A stretch of 64,000 bases of DNA from Cryphonectria parasitica EP155 (Eukaryota; Ascomycota; Sordariomycetes; Diaporthales; Cryphonectriaceae), in NCBI RefSeq assembly GCF_011745365.1, contig NW_024468914.1, forward strand, positions 3,886,795 to 3,950,794. The letters are read 5' to 3'. This document shows, one piece after another, positions 36,001-47,340 of the stretch. The notes under the pieces were generated by a model. It searched no databases. It was given only the letters and a program-made list of their open reading frames with translations, and was not told where the DNA came from. The stretch's first letter is position 1. Each line of letters begins with the position of its first letter. The position numbers and the translations under genes were made by a program.

Positions 36001-36693
36001 AATTAGGAACAGAATAATTGGATTAATCTATTATCTCTTGCACAGTTCGCTTATAATAGCGCAAATATAAGCATAATAAAGAAGTTATCATTCTTTATAT
36101 TCTACGAATATAATTTAACAGCTTATTACGAGGCACTGCTAGAAGCAGATGCAGAAGCTGCAGATAAGAGGATTAGGAAGATCAAGAAAGTTCAGGAGGA
36201 ACTCCAATCAGAATTACAATTCATCCAGGAACGAATAGTACAATATGCAAACTCCAAGAGGATTGAGGAATCAATCCTACAGAAGGAAGATAAGGCTTAC
36301 TTACTTCGAAAAAACATTAAAATAATAAGATTTAGCAATAAACTCGATTATAAGAAGTTAGAATTATTCAAAATCTTACAATGGATCTCTCCAGTTAATT
36401 ACGAATTAGCATTATCTCATAAGATGAGGATACACCCAGTTTTCCACATCTTACTGCTGGAATTAGCAGTACAGGAAATACTAACGGATAATACAGTGGA
36501 AGTAGAAAACAATAAACCAGAATACAAAGTAGAGAAGATTCTCAAGCACAGAGGCATAGACAATACGAGGGAATATCTTGTCAAATGGAAAAGCTACTCA
36601 GCAAGCGAAAACTCATGAGAACCACAGGAAAACGTTAAGAACGCTCAGAAAAGAGTAGCTGAGTATTGGAAAAGGAAGGAAACCAGTATCTAA
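33070..36693 (+). pseudogene. B pol: protease, RT, RNase H, integrase, chromodomain
   Basis: Protease at about 33110-33650. RT at about 34000-34690 keeps an intact Y-L-D-D-I-L-I-Y box (about 34465-34490), but many stops flank it. RNase H is at about 34780-35270 and integrase at about 35340-36250. A well-preserved chromodomain follows (36511-36621: EYKVEKILKHRG...REYLVKWKSYSASENS). Pol ends ATC-TAA at 36691-36693. Confidence 0.85.
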
Positions 36694-37346
36694 GACGATC
36701 GCTCCGCCCCGGACCGAGACTCAGAAGCTCCAGAAACCTCACTCCCCAAATCCTCCAACTCAGGACGAACCTCTCGAGCACCAGAAGAACCTCCATCACC
36801 CTCGATACCATCCATATCGCTTAAAAAGGAATAGTCCAACATACTACTAGGAGATCAGAAGAGTTCTCCCGAGACCAAAGCTGAAAACCTCTCAGGAAGG
36901 GGACCAGCAGGAACACGAGCTTGCTGCTCCTTCGCCAGCTCCTCCGCCTCCACACAATCAAGCTTCTCAATCGTGTCCAAACCACAGCGCACCGCGCGCG
37001 CTATTTTCTCGGCCCACAGCTTGCGCTGTTTCCGCAACCAGCGCACCTTGGCTGTAGCACGCTCCAGCTCCTCCTCCGCGTCATCAAGAGCAGTCTCAGC
37101 AGCGGAATGCTGAGCTACGATCTTTTCCACTTGCAACGGCGACAAACCATGCATATTACAATTCCCACGCTTATGCTTGATGCACTCCGTACAGCGTGAC
37201 GAATCCTCCTCAGAAGCAAGGCAGCGAGCTTTGCAACTCTTGCAGAAAGAACACATTGGCATCTCAACGCAACGAGAAAGGGCAATGAGCCAGAGGGAGG
37301 TAGACTGTTCCGTCTTTTTGTGACGAGACTTATCGATTCTATTCAT
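36690..37346 (-). CDS. B antisense Zn2Cys6-like/coiled-coil ORF (best preserved)
   Basis: The frame is 219 codons from ATG at 37344-37346 to TAG at 36690-36692. It is open for the first 163 codons and interrupted only by one TGA at 36855-36857. Cys spacing is C-X2-C-X6-C-X9-C-X2-C-X7-C (MCSFCKSCKARC ... RCTECIKHKRGNC), which satisfies the fungal Zn2Cys6 binuclear-cluster consensus. About 60 residues of heptad-like coiled coil follow (ALDDAEEELERATAKVRWL, RKQRK). The tail is acidic and ends like that of C. The DNA is much richer in G+C than its surroundings and looks spared from RIP. The function is not established; a DNA-binding or gag-binding regulator is conceivable. Confidence 0.65.
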
Positions 37347-37439
37347 TGTTCGGATTAGAAAGGCAAGATCATATATGAAAAGTTTGCTAGGATACTTACA
37401 AAAGATCGTTGGGAATAACGACTGATAGGAAGGAGATGA

Positions 37440-37903
37440 TATTATAATCTATCCAACATGCAGATCACGAAACAAGTTACAAGTAACAAGAATCAGGTAT
37501 CACGATTCAACAACGAATAACTGGCAAAGATTACGTAATCCAGGGATAGAGTTACAAGCTGTAGCCAATCAGAAAGGAACCGGAGCAATCAACGATCAAT
37601 CCTCACAGTTCAAGCAGTGAACTGCAACGACCAACCACCAACTCTTGTAGTTCACACTGAAGAGCTAGATATATAAGAACACATTCATTATCATTAGATA
37701 GACTCAGTACATAGCTCTTCAGTTGTTAATCTAAGTATCAGATTACTCTCTACTCTGATAGCTCCAAAGGCAGTAAATACTTGCATCACTTCTTAGGACT
37801 TGTACGGTTCCGTATTAAGGACTTGATACTTTGATACCGCTCTTGTTAGCATAAACCCCTCCGTGTACTTAGGAATCTTCGGATTGCTGCAGTGCTTATT
37901 ATA
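37440..37903 (+). repeat. 3' LTR of B
   Basis: 464 bp. Starts TATTATAATC (RIP-altered TGTTATAAC) and ends TTATTATA; followed by ATTCT (37904-37908), matching 23000-23004. Confidence 0.9.
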
Positions 37904-38505
37904 ATTCTGCTATAATAATAACTGCTTAATATATCTCTTGAGTAAAGAAGATTTAGAATAGTTTTCTCAGAAATCTAAGCATTATAGATAGATAGTGATA
38001 GCAGAATGAGTATATACGCTTAATATAATCATGAGCAGCAATAATTTAAGCTACTTCGATATTGCTGAACAAAGCATTCAAGCATTGAAGGAAGAACTTA
38101 GCAATAATACTCTTTAATATTCTCTATTGCTTATACTAAGCACTATAACTAGGAATATGAATAAGGAATAATATTCTCTTAATTACTGATACAAATATAT
38201 GAATAATACTGAAAATGCTTCTTAGGCAATAGAAAGATTAAGCTAGAACAAATGATTTAATAGTTCACCAAAGCTTTCCGTGAATAATAAACTCAAGAAA
38301 TCTATGGAAAGATTTTCCTTTAGTATTGAGTAAAATAAGGAAATAATATAGATTGAATATCTTGTTTATAAGATAGAATTAGAAAAGCTCTTTATTTGCA
38401 TTCTCTTGCAAAGCATTGAAGCATAAGAAGATAAGAATCCTCGAATCAGCTTACTTCACAATCTACATTACGAATTAGCATGAATCTCCTACATCTATTA
38501 TAGCT
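37904..38505 (+). pseudogene. Chromovirus A gag, part 2
   Basis: A resumes after B at the duplicated ATTCT and continues through the gag C-terminal region until TAGCT (38501-38505), where D is inserted. Confidence 0.8.
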
Positions 38506-38948
38506 TGTTATGACCCATTCAACATGCAGGTCACGAAACAGGCCCCGCCAACAGGGAACCAGGTGATACGATCCAACATCGGACAACCACCAGAAATTAC
38601 ATAAGCAAGGGTTAGGGTTGGATTACAGCAAAACAAGTGAGCCACTTACCGGATTATCACAACACGGATCACGGATCACAGTGAGCTAGGTGAGCTACGA
38701 TGAAGAGCTGAATATATAAAGATACGTTCATTACTACTAGATAGATTACTGTATATAGCTCTTCAGTTGTTAATCTAAGTATCAGATTATTCTCTACTCT
38801 GATAGCCCCAAAAGCAGTGAATACTTGCATCGCTTACTAGGACTTGTACGGTTCCGTATTCAAGGACTTGATACTTTGATACTGCTCTTATTAGCATAAA
38901 CCCCTTCGTATACTTAGGAATCTTCGGATTGCTGCAGTGCTCATTACA
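38506..38948 (+). repeat. 5' LTR of D
   Basis: TGTTATGACCC...TCATTACA. U3 contains AAGGGTTAGGGTTGG (about 38607-38621). R-region AGTTGTTAATC at 38764-38774; TTTTGATAATT follows the LTR as primer site (38949-38959). Confidence 0.92.
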
Positions 38949-39008
38949 TTTTGATAATTCTTATTCAAGAACGGTTCAGTATTACTCCCTTGAGCAATAC
39001 GGAATACG

Positions 39009-41160
39009 ATGGCTCCTCCAGGAACCTCTTCGTTCCCGTGCGTCTCTACTCAGGAAGAACTGGTTAACCAGGTGTATCAGCTTATTCAGCGTATCCAGGA
39101 TCTGCGCGAATAACAGCAGGCTCAGAGCGCTACTATTGCTAACTAATAGGCTCAGCTAGCCTAACAGGCCTAGCTAGCCCAACAAGCTCAGCAGGCGCAG
39201 TTCACCTCTGCAGTCACTAGTAGTGCTGGAAAGGCATACAAGATGGATAAACTCGCTATGTATGATGGCAATCAGAAGATGCTGCATAGGTTTCTTATTC
39301 ATTGCAGGGCGTACTTTTTGCACTATGCAACTCAGTTTACTATGGAATCCGAGAAGATTATTCTTGCAGAAACTCATTTCGAGAAAGATGCTCTCATCTA
39401 GTACAAACCTTCTCTACGCAACCACTTGGAGCATCAGAATAATTCCAATGCATGTACCCAGGATATTAAGAATATATTCGATTTCTTTGAGAGCTTTGAG
39501 AAAGCTTTCAAGAAGATCTTTGGTAATTCCAATGAAGAATGCATCACAGCTTAGCAGCTTATGAATCTCAAACAGACCAAGTTAGCTTCTGCTTATACAA
39601 TCAGATTCAAGCAGCTCTCAGCAAAGCTTCCATGGGAAAATAAGAATCTTATGGAATATTACTATAAGGGACTCAAGGATGATATTAAAGATGAAATCTC
39701 CAAGCAGAATTGGCTAGAGAACTTTGCGATGTTCTCTAATCAAGCTATTTGCATCAACAACTATCTGTATGAACAATGAGTGAAGAAATCTAAGAAAGGA
39801 GGAAGTTAGACTTGGAGGTTTCCAGCTAATATAAGCAAGAAATTCCAAAATAAGAATAGCGGTTAATATGATAGTATAGCTCAGAGCAGCATTATGCATG
39901 CTAGTCCTATGGAACTCGATGCTGCTAACAAGCAGTATAGCAAGAGAAACAGCGTTACTTGCTACAACTGCAACAAACAAGGATACATCGCATACAACTG
40001 CTATCAACCCCGAAAGAACAAATAGCAACTAGTTCAGGAAGAATGCCAGATAAATGTTGCTTGATAACAGAAATCCAATCAACTGAGCAAAAACACTCCC
40101 TTGGAGCAAGTATCGAACTCTGTTGATCACGGAAGTCTCAGCTGAACATTCTGCTACGACAACAACTGCTTAACACATCTCTTGAGTAAGAAAGATTCAG
40201 GATGGTTTCCTCAGAAACCTAGGCACTACAGGCAGATAGCAACAGCAGAGCGAGGGTATATGCCTAACACAACTACAAGCAGTAACAACTCGAACTGCTC
40301 CGATGTTATTAAACAAAGCATTCAAGCGCTGGAGAAAGAACTTAACAACAGTGCTCTTCACCATTCCCTATTACCTGCACCAGATATCATAATCAGAGAA
40401 ATGAATAGAGGATGATATTCTCTTGGTTATTGGTATAAATATCTAAATAATACTGAAAACATCTCTTAAGCAACAGAAAGATCAAGCCAGAATGAATAAT
40501 CTAATGATTTACTGAAGTCTTTCGTGAACAATGAATCTAAGAAGCTTACAGAAAGATTTCCCTTTAGTATTGGGTAGAACAAGGGAATAACATGAATTGA
40601 ATATCTCGTTTATAGAATAGAGTTAGAGAAGCTCTTTATCTGCATCTCCTTGCAGAACATTAAAGCATAAGAAGATGAAGATTCTCGGATTAGCTTACTT
40701 TACAATCTATACCACGAATTGGTATGAATCTCCTGCATCTATTATAGCTGCAGAATGCATTTCTCAGACAAGGTGCAATACGAATGGTTTCCCGTTAGAG
40801 AACCAGAACAAATCCTTCAGGCTGTTGAAGAACAGAAACTCCGCTTCAGAGAGGTTCTCAACAAGCAATACTACAACGCATACATCGAGCTATCAGATAA
40901 CTATTCCATGCAATATATAGATAAGAAGATAAAATGATAGCAGTGCAAAATAATACTTTGTATAATTCATATTAATGATAAAGTTTGCAACTAGCATTAA
41001 TAGAAGAAAGATTAGGAATAACGACGATACGAGCAAAAGCAAGCTAAGAAGCTTGCTTAAGAAGCAGCAAAATAAGCTTAGAAGAACAAGCAGTTCTTAA
41101 CAAATTCAAAAGAACAGGATTGCTTGTAAAGAGATTGCAGATAATTAAACTAGAATAGTT
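39009..41160 (+). pseudogene. D gag
   Basis: ATG at 39009 (MAPPGTSSFPCVSTQEELV), 61 nt after the LTR. The N-terminal part is Gln/Ala-rich, followed by capsid (39561-39779 open). The zinc knuckle at 39960-40001 reads C-Y-N-C-N-K-Q-G-Y-I-A-Y-N-C; the His of CX2CX4HX4C has become Tyr. A Ser/Asn-rich segment (40182-40415 open) and the VREPEQILQAVEEQKLRFRE region (40755-40937 open) follow. Gag and pol are in different frames (pol is -1), overlapping at about 41130-41170. Internal TAG/TAA stops match CAG/CAA codons of sister copies. Confidence 0.85.
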
Positions 41161-44100
41161 CCTATGTAGAGCTTTCAAGGCAGATTACGCTTATATCAAG
41201 TTCAATATATACATTCAAGGATACAAGTATAGCGCACTATTGGATAGTGATATTCAGAGAAACTTCATATTTCTATACATTGTTAATCAGGTACAACTAT
41301 AATGGAAATGAAAAAGACGCTCATATACTCTCAGCATTGTAGAAGAATAATCTGTTGCATATAACTAAGAAGTAATTAATAAGAAGACTAATTATCTATC
41401 TATCTTGATTCAAGGATGTGTAATCAGAGCTTCTTTTGATATTACGGATATAGCATAGCATGAGCTGATTATAGAACTTCCATAGCTCAAAGAGCATAAT
41501 TCTCGAATTGATTGAACTACTAGCTAGATCTCATGAGAACAAGCTATATCCAGAGAGATAGTTATAATCAATGGCGCAGGATCGAAGCTAGTGGTTGAAG
41601 AATACTCAGGAAAAGAGGCTTCATACGACTTCACACATACCTTCAAACCAGCAGGGCTAGCAGTTCAAGGAGAAGAATCTAGTAATAAGCGAACTCAAAC
41701 AGTGCTAGAGCGCTAATAGGTTAGCAAAACAACGGAAGCGAGGCTCTTAGCAAGTCGGTCCGCCCCGGAGCGACAAGGAAAAGCTTCAGAAAGTGGATTA
41801 TGAACTCACACGAGAAAAACCTCGAAACCAGGCTCTCAAGCGCTCGGTCCAGCTCGGAGCGAACGCTCAAGGCTCTCAAAAACGTCACCAAAAACGACGA
41901 ACGAAAAGAAGCACGCTCAACAGTACCTACTGTTCCTCCAGGTAGCAGAAACAGCACAAGAACCAGAACCAACACTCGCAAATATACTATGAGAATATCA
42001 CAAGTTCAAGAAACTATTCCAGAAAGAATTGAATACGAGATTACTAGAATACAGCTCATATAACTACAAGATCCCGCTACAAGAAGGGAAACAGCTCAAA
42101 TTCTTCCTTATTTACAGACTAGACAAGGCATAGCTAGAAGCACTTAGAGAGTATCTCGACGAGAATCTCAAAAAGAGATATATACGATTATTGCAATTAC
42201 CAGCAGAATACCCTATCCTGTTTGTACTCAAGAAGAACAGCAAGCTTAGGCTATGCATTAACTACAAGCAACTCAATGATATCATAATCAAGAATCAATA
42301 CTCATTGCTACTCATTAAGAAATTATAAGATAGATTGCAAGAAGCACAGTGATTTACAGTTCTGAATCTGAAAGGAGCTTATAACCTAATTAGAGTAAAG
42401 AAAGGAGAAGAATGGAAAACTGCTTTCAGAACATGCTATGAATACTACGAATATCTGATTATGCTCTTTGGTTTAACGAATGCTCCAGCTTCATTCCAGG
42501 AAATGATCAATCACATTCTATACAAGCATCTGAATCAGTTCGTCATTGCCTATCTTGACAATATCCTTATTTATTCTCGAATACTTAAAGAATACAAGAA
42601 ACATATGGAAACAGTATTGCAAACGCTTCAAGATGCAAAACTCCTTATAGAATCTGCAAAGAATCACTTTCACATACAAAAGATCAACTATCTCGGATTT
42701 ACAATCGAGCTAGAATGCATTAAGCTACAGAAAGATAAGATAGAAGCTGTTAGGAATTAGCCAGTTCCCAGAAATATCAGGAATATTAGATTTTTCCTCG
42801 AATATATTAACTTCTATAAGCAGTTCATTAGAAACTACAGCTGAATTGCATACTCTCTTACAAATCTTACCAAAAAAGAACAGCCTTTCGAATAGATCTC
42901 CAAGATACAAGAAGCCTTCAACGAGATCATCAAGCATATTACTTCAGAACCAGTTCTGTATGAAGCAAACCCCTACAAATCTTTTGAAATTGAGACTAAT
43001 GCATCAAGATATGCACTCGGAGAACAACTTGATTAGCAAGATAACCAAGAATGTTTAAGGATTATAAGCAACTTCTCAAAGAAGTTGAATAGCTTGGAAA
43101 TCAACTACAAGATCTCTAATCAGAAACTCATAGCAATAGTGAAAGCTTTTGAGAAGTAGCAATACTATCTCATTAGCATACAATATTCGATCATAGTTCA
43201 CTCGGATTACAAGAATCTGACTACGTTTATAACAACCAAGGTTTTGAATAAGCAATAAGTTAGATAAGCAGAATTTCTCTTACAATTCAACTTCAAGATT
43301 ATACACTGCAAAAGCTTAGAGAATGGATGAGCAGACGCTCTCAGCAGAAGATCAGACCATCGAGATGCAGATTCTTCGGATATATAGAACATCTTCGCCC
43401 AAGATGAATCAGGAAATCTCATCAATGCATACAGAGAACTGAATGCTGCTCTCAGAATAGAACCTTCAGAAAAGAATCCAGAATCAATAACTCTAAATGA
43501 ACAAAACAACTACATTAAGGATGTATACAATGCATCAGCATACAAGCACTAGAGAACTAGAGCAATTTATGAATGCATTAAAAGATACTAAAACCTATCA
43601 GATCTTAGAAAAAGGATTGAAAGTATTCTATAATAATACAATAGCTGCAAGAAGAATAAGATAGAAAGATATAAGCCTTACAAACTACTGCACCCCTTAC
43701 CAGTACCTACAACTGTTTAGCAATCCATTAGTTTAAACTTTATTATCAAGCTATCTCTCTTACAAGAATTCTTAACTAAGATGCAATACAATAGCATTCT
43801 AGTAGTGATTTGCAGACTGAGCAAGTATGCTTACTTTCTTCTTTACAAGGAAAGCAGTACAGCAGAAGAACTTGCATATGCATTCCTCAGAACAATTATT
43901 GCTAACTACAGCATACCAGAAGAAGTAATCTCTAATAGAAACAGAAAGTTCAACTCAAAGTTTTGAATTTTACTCATAAAACAGCTCAGAATATACTATA
44001 GAATATCTATAGCATTTTATCTGCAAATAGATGAATAGATAGAAAGAATGAATCAGATTATTGAACAATACCTTCGATACTATATCAACTAGGAACAGAA

Positions 44101-44779
44101 CAACTGAATTAATCTGTTGCTTCTTGCACAGTTTGCTTATAATAGCGCGGATACAAGCACAACAAAGAAATCACTATTCTTCATGCTCTACAGATACAAT
44201 CCAACAGCTTATTACAAGGCACTGCAAGAAGCAAATGCAGAAGCTGCAGATAAAAGAGTTAAGAAGATCAAGAAAGTTCAGGAGGAACTCCGATTAGAAC
44301 TACAATTCATTCAAGAACAAATAATACGATATACAAACTCCAAGAGGATTGAGAGACCAATTCTATAGAAAGGAGATAAGATCTACCTACTTCGAAAAAA
44401 CATCAAAACAACTAGATCCAGCAATAAGCTCGATTATAAGAAGTTGGGACTATTCAAAATCTTGCAACAAATTTCCCTGATTAATTACGAGTTAGCATTA
44501 TCTTATGAAATGAGAATACACTCGGTTTTCCACATCTTATTGCTAGAACTAGTAGCACAGGAAATACCAATAGACAATATAGCAGAAGTGGAAAATAATG
44601 AATCAGAGTATGAGATAGAAAAGATTCTCAAGCATAGAAGCATAGACAGCACGAGGGAATATCTTATCAAATGGAAAGATTATTCAGCAAGCAAAAATTC
44701 TTGGGAACCGCAGAAAAACGTTAAAAATGCTCAGGAAAAGATAGCTGAGTATTAGAAGAAGAAAGAAATCAGCACCTAG
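41140..44779 (+). pseudogene. D pol: protease, RT, RNase H, integrase, chromodomain
   Basis: Single frame. Protease site at about 41234-41266 reads L-L-D-S-D-I-Q-R-N-F-I, where LLDSGAxGNFI is expected. RT runs about 42100-42780 (open 42461-42760), with FGLTNAPASFQEMINH and YLDNILIYS; the second Asp of YLDD has become Asn. RNase H is at about 42900-43330 and integrase at about 43400-44350. The chromodomain at 44600-44720 reads EYEIEKILKHRS...REYLIKWKDY and is followed by SWEP. The stop is TAG at 44777-44779, sharing CTAG with the antisense ORF. Confidence 0.9.
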
Positions 44780-45405
44780 GACAGCTGCTCCGCCCCAGGC
44801 CGAGATCCAGGAGCTTCAGAAATCTCGCTTTCCAAAATGCTGTTCCAATCCACCACATCGAGGGCACCCCAGGATTAAACCTCAGCTACAGCCTCAGATT
44901 CGGCAGCACGCTAAGCATCCTCCTCCCAACACTCCTTCTCCTCCAACTCATCCAGAAAGCGCAAACTCTAACTAACCATCTTCGCGCTACAATCATGCAG
45001 AGAACATTTCTGCTTCCGCAAACGCACCAAGCGAGCTGTTGCCTTACCCAATTTGGACTGAAGCTCGAGAAGAACTTCCTCCGCATCCAACTCCTTCTGA
45101 TCTAAGCAACCAAGTTCGGTAGTAATACGAGACACTATCATAAGAATCAGAAAACGAACAAGGAAAAACTTAGAAAAGGAATGAAACTCACAAGCATTTA
45201 CCGGAACATCGGAATTATCACAGGAACGATCCCGACGAATACAACAGGAATACCGCTTAGTACCTTCCATCATCTTACACTCCAATCCCTTCGATATACA
45301 GAAAGAACAAAGCATAACTTCGAAGCTTTGGAGATCAATAGTTAGAGAAAGCTGAAGATGTTGTTCGGATTTTCGAGAAAGGGACTTTTCGATTCTGTTC
45401 AACAT
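44776..45405 (-). pseudogene. D antisense Zn2Cys6-like/coiled-coil gene with a candidate intron
   Basis: ATG at 45403-45405 and TAG at 44776-44778. The cluster is C-S-F-C-I-S-K-G-L-E-C, then K-R-Y-S-C-C-I ... S-C-D; the Tyr stands where B has Cys, a G-to-A change. A coiled coil with KLGKATARLVRLRKQKC follows, and the tail EISEAPGSRPGAEQLS matches C. A 57-bp insertion relative to B and C (45135-45191) starts GTGAGT, has CTGAT near its end and finishes TAG. Removing it keeps the frame. RIP stops lie at about 44967, 44910 and 44876. Confidence 0.65.
45135..45191 (-). other. Candidate spliceosomal intron in the D antisense gene
   Basis: GTGAGT...CTGAT...TAG, 57 bp (a multiple of three), located between the Cys cluster and the coiled coil. 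Homologous ORFs in B and C have no equivalent sequence there. Confidence 0.5.
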
Positions 45406-45497
45406 CTCAATTAGGAAGGCATAACTAAGCTTACGAACAGCTTGCCAGGAAACTTACAGAAGTATGTTGAGGATAATGATTGATAGGAGGGAGATGA

Positions 45498-45940
45498 TGT
45501 TATGATCCATTCAACATGCAGATTACGAAACAGGCTCTGCCAATAGAGAACCAGGTGATACGATCCAACATCGGATAACTACCAGAAATTACATAAGCAA
45601 GGGTTAGGGTTGGATCACGGCAAAACAAGTGAGCCACTCACCGGATCACCACAACACGAATCACGGATCACAGTGAGCCAGGTGAGCTACGATAAAGAGC
45701 TGGATATATAAGGATACATTCATTATTACTAGATAGATCACTATACGTAGCTCTTCAGTTGTCAATCTAAGTATCAGATTACTCTCTACTCTGATAGCCC
45801 CAAAGGCAGTAAACACTTGCATCGCTTACTAGGACTTGTACGGTTCCGTATTTAAGGACTTGACACTTTGATACCGCTCTTGTTAGCATAAACCCCTTCG
45901 TGTACTTAGGAATCTTCGGATTGCTGCAGTGCTCATTACA
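45498..45940 (+). repeat. 3' LTR of D
   Basis: 443 bp; ends TCATTACA, then TAGCT. GGGTTAGGGTTGG is retained at about 45600-45613. R region keeps AGTTGTCAATC. Confidence 0.92.
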
Positions 45941-47340
45941 TAGCTGCAGAATGCATTTCTCAGAGAAGATATAATATAAATAATTCCCTGTTAGAGAACT
46001 AGAATAAATCCTTCAAGCTGTTAAAGAATAGGAATTCTGCTTCAGAGAAGTTCTTAATAGATAGTATTACAATGCATATATTGGATTATTAGATAATTAT
46101 TCTATATAATATATAAATAAGAAGATAAAATGATAGCAGTATAAGATGATATTCTGTATAATTCATATTAATAACAAAGTTTGTAACTAGCATTAATAGA
46201 AGAAAGATCAGAAATAATAATAATACAAGCAAAAACAAGCTAAGAAGCTTGCTTAAGAAGCAGCAAAGCAAGCTTAGAAGAACAAGTAACTCTTAATAAA
46301 CTCAAAAGAATAGGATTGCTTGTAAAGGAACTGCAGATAATTAGATTAGAATAATTCTTATATAAAGCTTTCAGAATAGATTATGCTTATATTAAGTTCA
46401 ATATATACATTTAAGAATATAAGTATAGCGCACTATTGAATAATAGCGCTTAGGGAAACTTCATATTTCCATACATTATTAACTAAGCATAACTACAATG
46501 GAGATAGAAGAAGCATTCATACACTCTCAGTACTATAAAAGAATAATTTGTTGCATATAACCAGAGAGTAATTAATAAGAAGACTAATTATTTATTTATC
46601 TTAATTCAGAAATATACAATCCAGATTTCTTTTAATATCACAGATATAGCATAGCATAAGCTAATTATAAGACTTTTATAGCTTAAAGAGCATAATTCTC
46701 GAATCGATTGGATTACTAGCTAGATCTTATAAGAACAAGCTATACTCAAAAAAATAATTACAATCAACAGTACAGAATCGAAGCTAGTAGTTGAAGAATA
46801 CTCAGAAAAAGAAGCTTTATACAACTTCTCACATACTTTCAAACTAGCAGAGCTAGCAATTCAAGGAGAAGAATCTAGTAACAAGCAAATCCAAATAATG
46901 CTAGAGCGCTAACAGATTAGCAAAACAACAGAAGCAAGATCCTTAGCAAGTCAGTTCGCTCCAAAGCAATAAGGAAAAGCTTCAGAATATAGATTATAAA
47001 CTCATACGAAAAAAACCGCGAAACCAGGCTCTCGAGCGCTCAGTTCAGCTCGGAGCAAATGCTCAAAGCTCTCAAGAACGTTACCAAAAACAATAAACGA
47101 AAAGAAGTATGCTTAACAATACCTACTATTCCTTCAGATAGCAGAAACAGTACAAGAACCAGAACCAATACTCGCGAATATACTATAAGAATATTACAGA
47201 TTTAAGAAACTATTCCAGAGAGAATTGAATATAGAATTATCGGAATACAGCTTATATAATTACAAGATTCTGCTATAAGAAGGAAAACAGCTCAAATTCT
47301 TTCTTATCTACGAACTAAATGCAGTATAACTAGAAGCACT
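45941..47340 (+). pseudogene. Chromovirus A gag-protease-pol fragment, part 3
   Basis: A resumes at the TAGCT duplicate with the gag C-terminal region. It passes through the protease region and stops abruptly before the RT core, after sequence matching D 42140. Everything downstream in A, including its 3' LTR, is missing. The break joins directly to unique sequence upstream of TLH1, so A was truncated rather than interrupted here. Confidence 0.8.

Larger units (their letters stand above)
23005..37903 (+). mobile_element. Chromovirus B, complete, split by nested element C
   Basis: Full-length plus-strand Ty3/gypsy element with 464-bp LTRs (23005-23468 and 37440-37903) and an ATTCT target duplication. 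Element C lies inside it at 24985-32406. Without C and its target duplicate, B is about 7.47 kb. Gag, protease, RT, RNase H, integrase, chromodomain and an antisense zinc-cluster ORF are all recognisable in order. Confidence 0.9.
38506..45940 (+). mobile_element. Chromovirus D, complete (7.43 kb), nested in A
   Basis: 443-bp LTRs at 38506-38948 and 45498-45940, with TAGCT duplication at 38501-38505 and 45941-45945. Gag-pol, chromodomain, antisense ORF and polypurine tract are all present. It is the least damaged element of the nest: it keeps the gag ATG and several frames open for 60-110 codons. The two LTRs appear to differ only by C/T and G/A transitions. Confidence 0.93.

Noticed and set aside
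39714..40028. Recurrent hydrophobic antisense ORF over the zinc knuckle (also 2621-2827, 22674-22880, 24120-24530, 26186-26500)
   Set aside because: It recurs because the gag DNA is repeated; it is the exact antisense of the CCHC region and its hydrophobicity follows from the Asn/Lys/Tyr codons on the sense strand.
41800..42063. Open frame beginning MNSHEKNLETR and its G1 counterpart at 649-852
   Set aside because: It lies in the wrong frame relative to protease and RT in the same element, over a Ser/Arg-rich linker; the second copy is only DNA-level similarity.
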